Both the position numbers and the translations under genes were made by a program. The notes under the pieces are model-generated. The model saw only the letters and a list, made by a program, of their open reading frames with translations. It ran no database searches and was not told the DNA's origin. DNA of 15,046 bases from an uncultured Neisseria sp. (GTDB lineage Bacteria; Pseudomonadota; Gammaproteobacteria; Burkholderiales; Neisseriaceae): NCBI GenBank assembly GCA_937919795.1, contig CALFOA010000409.1:1-15046 (forward strand), read 5' to 3'. Below, piece by piece: positions 5,561-13,275 of the stretch; position 1 is the stretch's first letter; every line of letters starts with the position of its first letter.

Positions 5561-6346
5561 TCAAGCAATCGGCTGTAACGGCAATCTCATCGCACGTTGC
5601 ACCGCAGGGCGTGAGGCAATCTGTTTCGCCCAACGCTGTAAATGTGGATAGTTGTCCACTTGCAAAAACTCGCCCGAGCCATACACTTGACCCAAGGCTA
5701 AACGCCCATACCACGTCCACACCGCCATATCGGCAATGCTGTATTCATCACCGCAAAAATAGCTTTTATCCGCCAAATACTTATTGAGCAAATCCAATTG
5801 GCGTTTGACTTCAAGGGTGAAATAGTTAATCGGATATTCCAGTTTTTCAGGAGCAAAGGCAAAGAAATGCCCAAATCCGCCGCCCACATAAGGCGAAGAA
5901 CCTGTTTGCCAAAATAGCCAACTTATACAAGTCGCACGTTGTTCAGGGCTTGTGGGGATAAATTGCTGATGTTTTTCTGCCAAATATTGCAAAATCGCAT
6001 CCGATTCAAACAATTTAACCGGCGGATTGGCAGAGTAATCCACCAAAGCAGGGATTTTGGCGTTTGGGTTAATCGCGACAAAATCCGAGCCGTATTGTTC
6101 GCCACTTCCAATATTAATCGCATAAGCATCAAATTTGGCATCGGCTACACCTAATTCTGCCAATTCTTCAAGCAGGATATGCACCCTTAAACCCGATGGC
6201 GTACCGAGCGTATAAAGTTGTAATGGATTTTTGCCGACAGGCAATGTCTGTTCAAATCTTGCACCCGTAACCATACGGCTGGAATCGGTAAATAAATTGC
6301 CTGTTTGTTTATGGTTTGTCCAAATTTTGGGCGGGATATAACTCAT
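5561..6346 (-). CDS. yghU: Glutathione-dependent disulfide-bond oxidoreductase, YghU type
   Basis: A 261-residue glutathione transferase-like protein that follows E. coli YghU closely. The N-terminal region contains KTW-type IWTNHKQTG, then the thioredoxin fold with LYTLGTPSGLRVHILLEELAELG (44-66), NPNAKIPALVD (93-103) and ESDAI (114-118), the glutathione-binding motifs. The helical domain contains WLFWQTGSSPYVGGGFGHF and GDEYSIADMAVW. YghU-type enzymes bind two glutathiones and reduce disulfides or organic hydroperoxides in the cytosol. The protein stops soon after RPAVQRA, about 25 residues short of the tail in E. coli YghU, which I take as natural variation. ATG 6344-6346 follows AAAAAGGAGCATTGAC, a strong ribosome site. 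It lies 26 nt after the nitroreductase gene and is likely in its operon. The gene looks more AT-rich than 3285-5006 and has no DUS. Confidence 0.9.
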   Translation of the reverse strand: MSYIPPKIWTNHKQTGNLFTDSSRMVTGARFEQTLPVGKNPLQLYTLGTPSGLRVHILLEELAELGVADAKFDAYAINIGSGEQYGSDFVAINPNAKIPALVDYSANPPVKLFESDAILQYLAEKHQQFIPTSPEQRATCISWLFWQTGSSPYVGGGFGHFFAFAPEKLEYPINYFTLEVKRQLDLLNKYLADKSYFCGDEYSIADMAVWTWYGRLALGQVYGSGEFLQVDNYPHLQRWAKQIASRPAVQRAMRLPLQPIA

Positions 6347-6372
6347 GTCAATGCTCCTTTTTGTTGATGTAC

Positions 6373-7050
6373 TTACTCATAAAAAGTAACCGTCTCATCA
6401 ACGCTTGCCCGATTGGAACGGAATTGATTGATAGCGGCGTCTTGATCAGGATAACCGAAGGCAATGGCGTGCAGCAGTTTGAGATCGGGCGAAATGCCTA
6501 ATTCTTCACGCACCACATCGGCAAACATCGCTAAAAACAACATCGGAATACCGCCAAAACCACGAGCGGTGAGCGACAGCAAAAAGGTTTGCGAATACAT
6601 ACCGATATCGGAAGCGGCATTCACATTGCCTTCGCCTACATCCGGCATAAACAAAAAAGCCGCGTGTGGTGCGCCATAAAATTCAGCATTTTTGCGAGTG
6701 ATTTTACTGCGGCCTTCGGTGTCATCACGGGTTACGCCGTTGGCGGCAAACATCGCTTTATAAAATTCACGCCAACGGGGTTCGTAAATGCCGCCAAATT
6801 TACTTTGGTCATAGACAAAATCGGAACGAAATTCGCCTTGTTCAAATTTTTCCATAATGCGTTTTTTCAGCCGTGTCATGGTTTCGCCCGACACGATATG
6901 CACGCTCCACGGCTGGGTGTTGGTGGATGACGGCGAACGGCGGGCATCTTCGGCGATTTCACGGATTTGGGCGTTGGTCATCGGTGTCGGTAAAAATTGG
7001 CGCACAGAATGGCGGGCGCGGACGGTGGTGGCAAAGTCTAAAGTGCTCAT
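6373..7050 (-). CDS. Nitroreductase family protein (FMN, NAD(P)H)
   Basis: A 225-residue nitroreductase-fold flavoprotein. RARHSVRQF (11-19) is the N-terminal FMN-binding motif, SSTNTQPW (41-48) the second conserved loop, and the C-terminal GISPDLKLLHAIAFGYPD is the usual end-region strand. Enzymes of this family reduce nitroaromatics, quinones or flavins with NAD(P)H. I prefer ATG 7048-7050, which has GATGAGAG about 8 nt upstream; ATG codons at 7063 and 7066 would add up to six residues but have no ribosome site. It is first in a two-gene operon with yghU and is divergent from the LysR gene at 7156, its probable regulator, across a gap holding a long dyad. Confidence 0.9.
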   Translation of the reverse strand: MSTLDFATTVRARHSVRQFLPTPMTNAQIREIAEDARRSPSSTNTQPWSVHIVSGETMTRLKKRIMEKFEQGEFRSDFVYDQSKFGGIYEPRWREFYKAMFAANGVTRDDTEGRSKITRKNAEFYGAPHAAFLFMPDVGEGNVNAASDIGMYSQTFLLSLTARGFGGIPMLFLAMFADVVREELGISPDLKLLHAIAFGYPDQDAAINQFRSNRASVDETVTFYE

Positions 7051-7085
7051 GGGTTTATCTCTCATCATTGGTGAATAACGGCTAG

Positions 7086-7121
7086 TTTACGTCATTCAAA
7101 TTTGATATGGAATGTCGTAAA
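7086..7121. promoter_or_regulatory. 36-bp dyad between nitroreductase and LysR genes
   Basis: TTTACGTCATTC at 7086-7097 faces GAATGTCGTAAA at 7110-7121: 12-bp inverted arms with one mismatch, 12 bp apart. The spacer begins inside TCAAATTTGA (7096-7105), a smaller perfect palindrome. It lies in the middle of the divergent gap, where a LysR tetramer normally binds. Confidence 0.65.
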
Positions 7122-7155
7122 ATAAAAACCTAATTTCCAAATATGAGAATTTAAA

Positions 7156-8049
7156 ATGGATTTAAACGCCGTCCGCCTGTTTGTCGCCACCGTGCAAGCA
7201 GGCAGTCTATCCAAGGCAAGTGATGAACTCAATGTGCCGATTGCTACCATCAGCCGACAAATCAAACTGCTGGAACAATCGCTGAATATCCAACTGTTTG
7301 ACCGCTATAAAACCGGCGTAAAGCCCACTGCGCAAGGGCAGTTGTTTTATGAGCAGGTGTATTTGAATATTGATAATCTGCTGCATACCGAGCGCAATTT
7401 GCAATCCGACAAGCAGACTTTGGGTGGGGTGCTACGGATTTCCACTACCATTGCTGCCGACCATATTTGGGAAATGGTGCTGGCTTTTCAGCAACGCTTT
7501 CCTGATGTGCAAGTGTATTGCCAAGCGACTGAACGGGTGGTGGATTTGGTGGCGGACGGCGTTGATGTGGCTTTTCGTTCGGGGGATTTGCATACCGAAA
7601 ACGTGATTGCGATGCCGATGATGCAATTTAGCGGGGCATGGGTTGCCGGTCGTGAATTTATTCAAAAATTCGGCGAACCGCAAACGCCGCAAGATTTGCT
7701 CAACTTCCCTTGCGCCAGCTTCGGGCGTTTGGGGCAAAAAAGTATGGCGTTTGAATGGCAAAATCAACAAGGCAAAAATCAATCGCTGGATGTGCCGTGT
7801 ACGTTTTTATCCAACGACAATTCGGCAATCATTCACCTTGCTAAAACAGGGCGGGCGCTGTGTTTTATCTCGGAATACACCGCTAAAGAATTGATTGCAC
7901 AGGGTGAAGTGGTGCCGATTTTGGCGGATTATCCGTCTTCGGCAAGCTATACGACTTATGCTCTGTATTTGCCGCACCGACATCAATCGGCAGTGGTTAA
8001 GGCGTTTATTGGTTTTTTGAAGGAAAATCGGGAAATCGCTTTGGGATAA
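7156..8049 (+). CDS. LysR family transcriptional regulator, next to nitroreductase-yghU
   Basis: A 297-residue LysR-type regulator. The DNA-binding domain (about 1-60) reads LNAVRLFVATVQAGSLSKAS, then PIATISRQIKLLEQSL and LFDRYKTGVKPTAQG. The effector domain begins near residue 90 (GVLRISTTIAAD) and contains the DGVDVAFRSGDL run. It is divergent from the nitroreductase-yghU operon and probably regulates it through the dyad at 7086-7121. The ribosome site before ATG 7156 is weak (TGAGAAT). It ends 14 nt before the large DUS hairpin at 8063. It shares N-terminal features with the LysR protein at 4128. Confidence 0.93.
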   Translation: MDLNAVRLFVATVQAGSLSKASDELNVPIATISRQIKLLEQSLNIQLFDRYKTGVKPTAQGQLFYEQVYLNIDNLLHTERNLQSDKQTLGGVLRISTTIAADHIWEMVLAFQQRFPDVQVYCQATERVVDLVADGVDVAFRSGDLHTENVIAMPMMQFSGAWVAGREFIQKFGEPQTPQDLLNFPCASFGRLGQKSMAFEWQNQQGKNQSLDVPCTFLSNDNSAIIHLAKTGRALCFISEYTAKELIAQGEVVPILADYPSSASYTTYALYLPHRHQSAVVKAFIGFLKENREIALG

Positions 8050-8062
8050 ATACGCATACTTA

Positions 8063-8153
8063 ATGCCTGTCTGAAACCGTTTTAGCTTCGCAGAAACTCG
8101 CAAGCTCGTTTTAGCTTCGCAGAAACTCACTGCGTTCGTTTTCAGACAGGCAT
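8063..8153. terminator. DUS-pair hairpin with a two-unit repeat in its loop
   Basis: ATGCCTGTCTGAA at 8063-8075 and its inverse at 8141-8153 are full TG-dialect uptake sequences in inverted orientation, between the convergent LysR (7156) and SDR (8231) genes. A T-run follows on the right. The roughly 65-nt interior is not a simple loop: it holds two abutting repeat units (8078-8106 and 8107-8136), each beginning CGTTTTAGCTTCGCAGAAAC. The long loop may make this a poorer terminator than the short hairpins at 1777 and 13278. Confidence 0.7.
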
Positions 8154-8230
8154 TTTTCCCTTTACTTCTCAAAAACAATCCGCCTTTATTTATCAATACA
8201 CTCGCCTTATTCTAAGCGCATTTTTATCAC

Positions 8231-8977
8231 TCACGCTCCAAATCCGCCATCCACGCTATAATCGGAACCCGTAATGAAACGCGCTTCATCGGAAGCAAGG
8301 AATGCGGTGACATTGGCTACATCTTCGGATTTGCCGAATGCGCCGAGTGGAATCGTCTGGCGAATGCGGTCGATATGAGCTTGAATGCCGTCATTGGATA
8401 AATCGGTTTTATTGTAAATCGGCGTTTCAATCGGCCCGACACTGATACTGTTCACACGCACGCCGTCTGCACCTAATTCTTTCGCCCAGATTTTAGTAAA
8501 AATCTCCACCGCTGCTTTGGTGCCTGCGTACATAGACATATTCGGCAAATGGTTGCGACAAATCGCGCTGGACATATTGATAATATTGCCTTTGCGGGCT
8601 TTAAGCATGGGCAGACACTGCAAGGTTAAATTGACCAACGTACGCACGTTAATACCGAAAACTTTGTCGTATTCCTCGATTTTGACTTCTGAAATCGGGG
8701 TAACGGGCGCCCAGCCTGCGTTATTGATCAGAATATCCAGACCACCATATTTTTGGTTTAGCTGTTGAACGATTTTTTGTAAATCGTCATCCTTTTCAAT
8801 ATCCGCTACCGCGTAAGCGATATTCGGATGAAGTGCGGTCGTTTCTTGCAATGTTTTTTCGGTTCTGCCCACCACCAACACGCTTGCACCTTCTTGTGCC
8901 AGGCGAACAGCTATGGCTTGCCCGATACCTGTTCCCGCGCCTGTCACTAATGCCGTTTTTTGTTCAAACCGTTGCAT
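8231..8977 (-). CDS. Short-chain dehydrogenase/reductase (classical SDR)
   Basis: A 248-residue classical SDR with all the expected motifs: TGAGTGIG at 12-19 for the dinucleotide, NNAG at 85-88, Ser136/Ser137 in NMSSAI, and the catalytic Y150-x-x-x-K154 in MYAGTKAAV. The C-terminal ITGSDYSVDGGFGA is standard. It should catalyse an NAD(P)(H)-dependent alcohol/carbonyl interconversion; the substrate cannot be read. The ATG lies 8 nt after the stop of the upstream SDR gene, with AGGAGGAT overlapping that stop region, so the two are translated from one messenger. The gene contains a Haemophilus-type uptake sequence (8831-8839) and no Neisseria DUS. Confidence 0.92.
   Translation of the reverse strand: MQRFEQKTALVTGAGTGIGQAIAVRLAQEGASVLVVGRTEKTLQETTALHPNIAYAVADIEKDDDLQKIVQQLNQKYGGLDILINNAGWAPVTPISEVKIEEYDKVFGINVRTLVNLTLQCLPMLKARKGNIINMSSAICRNHLPNMSMYAGTKAAVEIFTKIWAKELGADGVRVNSISVGPIETPIYNKTDLSNDGIQAHIDRIRQTIPLGAFGKSEDVANVTAFLASDEARFITGSDYSVDGGFGA
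8831..8839 (+). repeat. Haemophilus-type uptake signal sequence in the SDR gene
   Basis: AAGTGCGGT is the 9-bp core of the uptake sequence of Haemophilus influenzae and relatives. The flanking bases to the right (CGTTTCTT, then GTTTTTT from 8853) roughly follow the AT-rich tail of the extended consensus. On the coding strand it reads Thr-Ala-Leu. Confidence 0.7.
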
Positions 8978-8985
8978 ATATCCTC

Positions 8986-9639
8986 CTAATAAAGCAGTTC
9001 AAATTCATCACGTTCGCAATACATTTTCCAATAGGCTTTGGCGATAACGTCAGGGGCGTATTTCAGATCGTTCGGCTGAATCACGTTGCTGACCAATACG
9101 CTGCCGACAAAAATCCCCTGAGGGGCGAGTAAGTGGTGCAAGACGATGTTCATTGCATTCAGTGCCGCTTTATCTATACACAAAGGTTTCAAGGCAAGAA
9201 TCGGCTGGAATGTTTTGGCAAAACCGCCACCGGTAAAAATGATTGCCCCTTGTTTTGCCGCAAATTCAGGCGTGGCAACCAGCATTGCGCAATGATAAGC
9301 ACTTGCCGCATCAATTTGATAGCGTTGCATCAATAGCTCATTAGTAATTGGACGGTCATTGTCCAATTCGGTGATGCCGACGTTATATACCAACGCATCG
9401 CAGGTTCCCCATTCTGCTTGAATGGCGTTAATGGCTTTGGTCAAGGTTTCGGGATACAGTGCGTCACCGACTTGGGTCATCACCTCATAGCCAAGGGCTT
9501 GAAATTCTTGGCGGTAAGCGGTCAGATTTTCTGCATTTCTTGCAATCAATGCCACACGGAAATCGTGAGAGGCAAATTCTTTTGCGATTGCATTGCCCAA
9601 ACCTTTTCCTGCACCAACTAAAATCAGTAGTTTTTTCAT
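8986..9639 (-). CDS. Atypical short-chain dehydrogenase-like protein
   Basis: A 217-residue Rossmann protein of the SDR superfamily. GAGKGLG at 9-15 is the dinucleotide motif and ALIARN around 30-35 follows the second strand. The catalytic signatures are altered: YNVG (85-88) replaces NNAG, TGGGF (136-140) stands where the catalytic serine is expected, and in LCIDK (153-157) leucine replaces the catalytic tyrosine while the lysine remains. The enzyme may be non-classical, or may bind dinucleotide without normal oxidoreductase chemistry. ATG 9637-9639 is chosen, preceded by ACAGGTG; a GTG three codons upstream is the alternative. It is first in an operon with the classical SDR (8-nt gap) and divergent from the LysR gene at 9750. 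Confidence 0.85.
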   Translation of the reverse strand: MKKLLILVGAGKGLGNAIAKEFASHDFRVALIARNAENLTAYRQEFQALGYEVMTQVGDALYPETLTKAINAIQAEWGTCDALVYNVGITELDNDRPITNELLMQRYQIDAASAYHCAMLVATPEFAAKQGAIIFTGGGFAKTFQPILALKPLCIDKAALNAMNIVLHHLLAPQGIFVGSVLVSNVIQPNDLKYAPDVIAKAYWKMYCERDEFELLY

Positions 9640-9720
9640 TTTGTTCACCTGTCATGTTGTTGTTTGAGTGTATTATCCGTCTTTCATTTGGCTTTAAAAA
9701 TGGCATAATAGGAAAATAAC

Positions 9721-9739
9721 TTTCAACTATTTTTTGAAA
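9721..9739. promoter_or_regulatory. Candidate LysR site between SDR operon and LysR gene
   Basis: TTTCAA at 9721-9726 and TTGAAA at 9734-9739 form a 6-bp dyad with a 7-bp spacer, in the AT-rich gap just before the LysR start. Size and position fit LysR autoregulation, but short AT-rich dyads arise easily by chance here. Confidence 0.35.
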
Positions 9740-9749
9740 ATTACCCGGA

Positions 9750-10718
9750 ATGAATAAAACAGACCGCTTTAAACATTTAATCTCATTCACCCATGCTGCC
9801 CGATTCGGCAGTTTCAGTGCCGCCGCAGAGGCGTTGGATCTCACGCCGGCCGCAGTCAGTAAAAACGTCGCATTGTTGGAACAGGCACTCAACGTGCGTT
9901 TATTCAACCGCACTACGCGCAGCCTGAGTTTGACGGAAGAAGGACAGGTTTTTTACGCCGAAAGCAAGAAAGCTCTGGCTTTATTGGAAGAGGCGGTCAA
10001 TCAAATCACCCTTGCCGAACCGCAGGAAATTGCAGGAAATGTACGCATTAGTATGCCGAATGTGGTGGGACGGAATTTAGTCTTTCCGCTGCTTAAATCC
10101 TTTAATGAAGCTTATCCAAAAATTCATTTGGAACTGGATTTTGACAATAAAGCCATTGATTTTATTAAAGCCGGATTTGATTTTGTGTTGCGGGTCGGTG
10201 AATCTAGCGAAGGTTCATTAGTTGCCCGCCATATCGGTATGATACAGACTTGTTTAGTCGCTTCGCCCGCCTATTTAAAAAGGCAAGGCGTACCGAAAAA
10301 TATGGCAGATTTACCGCAATATCAGTTGCTCATGACCCGCCTGCCCAATGGCAAACTGCAACCTTGGACATTCAATGAACAAGGCGATAATGTGCATTTT
10401 CTTCATGCTCAACCCCATTTGGTTTTAACCGATGCAGAAATGCAAACCCAAGCCGCAGTGCAAGGTTTTGGGATTACACAACTGCCTGTTTATCTCGCCT
10501 TGCCGTATTTACAAAACGGCGAACTGGTTACCATTTTGAATGACAGCTATCAGCCGCTTAAACTATCGTTAAATATCCTATTTCCACATCGAACCCTGCT
10601 TGCCCAACGGGTACGGATCACGCTGGATTACTTGTTGGAACAGTTGAAACGGCACGAAGGATTGCGGATTACGCAGGAAGAATTAAAGGCATTCTCTTTA
10701 CCCAAGGTGTTTCCGTAA
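9750..10718 (+). CDS. LysR family transcriptional regulator, next to the SDR pair
   Basis: A 322-residue LysR-type regulator, slightly long through its C-terminal tail. The DNA-binding domain shows HAARFGSFSAAAEALDLTPAAVSKNVALLEQALNVRLFNRTTRSLSLTEEG (about 15-65), the CrgA/DsdC-like pattern. The effector domain starts at NVRISMPNVVGR and contains AGFDFVLRVGE. It is divergent from the two SDR genes and probably regulates them. The ribosome site is poor (only GGA next to the ATG). Its last 21 nt (10698-10718) overlap the end of the convergent LysR gene, with no terminator between them. An ACCGCACTA at about 9908 is one base off a Haemophilus uptake core. Confidence 0.93.
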   Translation: MNKTDRFKHLISFTHAARFGSFSAAAEALDLTPAAVSKNVALLEQALNVRLFNRTTRSLSLTEEGQVFYAESKKALALLEEAVNQITLAEPQEIAGNVRISMPNVVGRNLVFPLLKSFNEAYPKIHLELDFDNKAIDFIKAGFDFVLRVGESSEGSLVARHIGMIQTCLVASPAYLKRQGVPKNMADLPQYQLLMTRLPNGKLQPWTFNEQGDNVHFLHAQPHLVLTDAEMQTQAAVQGFGITQLPVYLALPYLQNGELVTILNDSYQPLKLSLNILFPHRTLLAQRVRITLDYLLEQLKRHEGLRITQEELKAFSLPKVFP

Positions 10719-11591
10719 AACCCCTTCCAACACTTCAAACACCTTCATCACCCGTTTCGGGGTAATTGTCTGATAAGGGCGGTACAGATAAAGCTGCCAT
10801 TTTTCCTGCTGAATGTCGGGTAAAACTTTTACCAATCTGCCGCTTGCCAAGTATTCCTTACAGGCCAAATCGCTGGCTTGTACCACTGCTCTTCCTGCCA
10901 GTGCCGCCTGAATTTGCGTGTCGGGGTCGGTGCTGAAAAATTCGAGATGGCGGGGCAGAAAAGTATTCACGCCGTCGAGCATAAATTCCCACACTTTGCC
11001 GGTTTCAGGATTGATTAAGCCGCTGAACGGATAGCGTTGGCGCAGGTCTGCAAAATCTTTCGGTGCGCCCAAGCGTTCCAGCAAATCGGGGGCGGCGACG
11101 AAGATATGCTGAACCCGGGCAATCGGCTTGATGATGAAATTCGGATTGGGTTCGCGCCCGACGCGGATGCCGATGTCAATGCGGTGCTCGACGGTATCAA
11201 GCCGCATCATATCCAAGCGCCAATCGATAAACAGTTCGGGATAAGGGCGAAGTGCGGTCAATAATTCGTACAAAATTTGCTCATGATTAGGCAAGCGGAA
11301 CAAGGTAATGCGTACAACGCCTTTCATTTCGTTATCGTCTTTTGCCGTCTGAAACAGGGTGTCGGAATCTTCCAGCAGGCGTTTGGCTTTGGGCAAAAAC
11401 AGTTCGCCGAAGCTGGTTAGCGTAATCGAGCGGGTGTTTCGTTTAAACAGCGGTTCGCCGAGTTGGTTTTCCAGCTCGGCAATAGTGCGCGTGACCACCG
11501 ACGGCGAAATGGCTAGCTTCACCGCCGCTTCACGAAAATTCAGGGTTTCAGCGGCAGTGATAAAAAATTTGAGGGCGTCAAGTTTGTTCAT
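10698..11591 (-). CDS. LysR family transcriptional regulator, next to the aldo/keto reductase operon
   Basis: A 297-residue LysR-type regulator. The DNA-binding domain spans about 3-62 (FFITAAETLNFREAAVKLAIS, then PSVVTRTIAELENQLG and FKRNTRSITLTSFG). The effector domain begins at GVVRITLFRLP and includes HRIDIGIRVGREP. It is divergent from the aldo/keto reductase-flavin reductase operon and probably controls it. No clear ribosome site precedes ATG 11589-11591, so expression may be low. The coding region carries both a Haemophilus-type uptake sequence (11250-11258) and a 10-bp Neisseria DUS core (11344-11353). Its 3' end overlaps the LysR gene at 9750 by 21 nt, tail to tail. Confidence 0.93.
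   Translation of the reverse strand: MNKLDALKFFITAAETLNFREAAVKLAISPSVVTRTIAELENQLGEPLFKRNTRSITLTSFGELFLPKAKRLLEDSDTLFQTAKDDNEMKGVVRITLFRLPNHEQILYELLTALRPYPELFIDWRLDMMRLDTVEHRIDIGIRVGREPNPNFIIKPIARVQHIFVAAPDLLERLGAPKDFADLRQRYPFSGLINPETGKVWEFMLDGVNTFLPRHLEFFSTDPDTQIQAALAGRAVVQASDLACKEYLASGRLVKVLPDIQQEKWQLYLYRPYQTITPKRVMKVFEVLEGVLRKHLG
11250..11279 (+). repeat. Haemophilus-type uptake signal sequence with extended consensus, in a LysR gene
   Basis: AAGTGCGGT at 11250-11258 is the Haemophilus uptake core. The tail fits the extended consensus (one N, purine, six A/T, six N, purine, six A/T): C, A, ATAATT, CGTACA, A, AATTTG, with one miss at the last base. On the coding strand the core reads Thr-Ala-Leu. 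Such a full match is unexpected in a Neisseria gene. Confidence 0.75.
11344..11353 (+). repeat. Neisseria DUS 10-bp core in a LysR gene
   Basis: GCCGTCTGAA, the 10-bp DUS core, is preceded by TT rather than AT or AG, so it is not a full 12-mer. The gene reads it on the minus strand as part of LFQTAK. It is the only DUS-like element between 8153 and 13277. Confidence 0.7.
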
Positions 11592-11595
11592 AATT

Positions 11596-11612
11596 ATTGT
11601 GAAATTAGCAAT
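11596..11612. promoter_or_regulatory. Candidate LysR site upstream of the aldo/keto reductase gene
   Basis: ATTG at 11596-11599 and CAAT at 11609-11612 form a dyad ATTG-N9-CAAT directly next to the LysR start, and GATTAATC (11632-11639) is a perfect 8-bp palindrome nearer the target promoter. A distal and a promoter-proximal site is the usual LysR arrangement. Confidence 0.4.
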
Positions 11613-11633
11613 ACTGTCTTGTGATTTTAATGA

Positions 11634-11692
11634 TTAATCTGCAATGAAGCCAGCGATATAATCCGTCTATTCAGAATACGAAGCGTAAGGAG
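11634..11692 (+). promoter_or_regulatory. Promoter and ribosome binding site of the aldo/keto reductase operon
   Basis: TATAAT at 11657-11662 is a perfect -10 hexamer. At 17 bp upstream lies only TTAATC (11634-11639), a poor -35 that overlaps the GATTAATC palindrome, as expected for an activator-dependent promoter. TAAGGAG at 11686-11692 is a strong ribosome site for ATG 11699. Confidence 0.6.
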
Positions 11693-11698
11693 ATTACG

Positions 11699-12664
<966 letters not shown>

Positions 12665-12682
12665 ACATTTGGGGAACATAAA

Positions 12683-13255
12683 ATGGCAGTTAAACCTGTT
12701 GAATTAAGCAAAGCCTACCGTTTATTACAGCTGGGTTCCACCACCATGCTTTCCGCCAAACACAACGACGATGCAGATGTAATGGCCGCCGCTTGGGTGG
12801 GATTGGGCGGTCCGAATAAAGTGATTGCCTATATCGGCACACAAGCCTACACACGCCAGTTAGTTGAGAAAAGTGGTTACTTTATTGTGCATATCCCAAC
12901 CGTTCAGCAAATGGAAACAGTGTTATACGTAGGCGAACACAGTAAACATACCATACCGAATAAGCTGGACAATCTGCCTCTGTTTTATCAAGAGGAATTC
13001 GATATTCCAATGGTGGAAGGCAGTGCAGGTTATTTAGTGTGTAAAGTGATTCCAAATCCGCAGCAAGAACAGAACTATGACTCCTTTATGGGCGAAATCG
13101 TAGCGGCATGGGCGGACGACCGTGTGTTTGACGGCAGACATTGGACGTTTGATACCGCCCCTGACGAATTACGCACCGTGCATTATGTGGCAGGCGGACA
13201 ATTTTATGCGATTGGTAAAGGGACGAAGTTTGATCATGGGCCGGGGCAGGATTAG
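12683..13255 (+). CDS. Flavin reductase-like (FMN-binding split-barrel) protein
   Basis: A 190-residue protein of the flavin reductase-like/DIM6-NTAB family. STTMLSAKHNDDADVMAAAWVG (about 19-40) is the flavin-binding strand-turn region, TRQLVEKSGYFIVHIP follows the family pattern, and EGSAGYLVCKVI leads into the second half of the barrel. Such proteins bind FMN and use NAD(P)H to reduce flavin or a bound substrate. ATG 12683 is preceded by TTGGGGAACAT. It is the second gene of the operon with the aldo/keto reductase and ends before a DUS hairpin at 13278. Whether it feeds reduced flavin to a partner enzyme, for example the neighbouring nitronate monooxygenase-like protein, is unknown. Confidence 0.88.
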   Translation: MAVKPVELSKAYRLLQLGSTTMLSAKHNDDADVMAAAWVGLGGPNKVIAYIGTQAYTRQLVEKSGYFIVHIPTVQQMETVLYVGEHSKHTIPNKLDNLPLFYQEEFDIPMVEGSAGYLVCKVIPNPQQEQNYDSFMGEIVAAWADDRVFDGRHWTFDTAPDELRTVHYVAGGQFYAIGKGTKFDHGPGQD

Positions 13256-13275
13256 CAAGCGTTGCCGTCATTCAA

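Noticed and set aside
7432..7782. 116-residue minus-strand frame inside the LysR gene at 7156
   Set aside because: It is a shadow of a clear LysR coding region.
8078..8136. Tandem repeat as a possible CRISPR array
   Set aside because: The units abut with no spacers, there are only two, and no cas gene is near.
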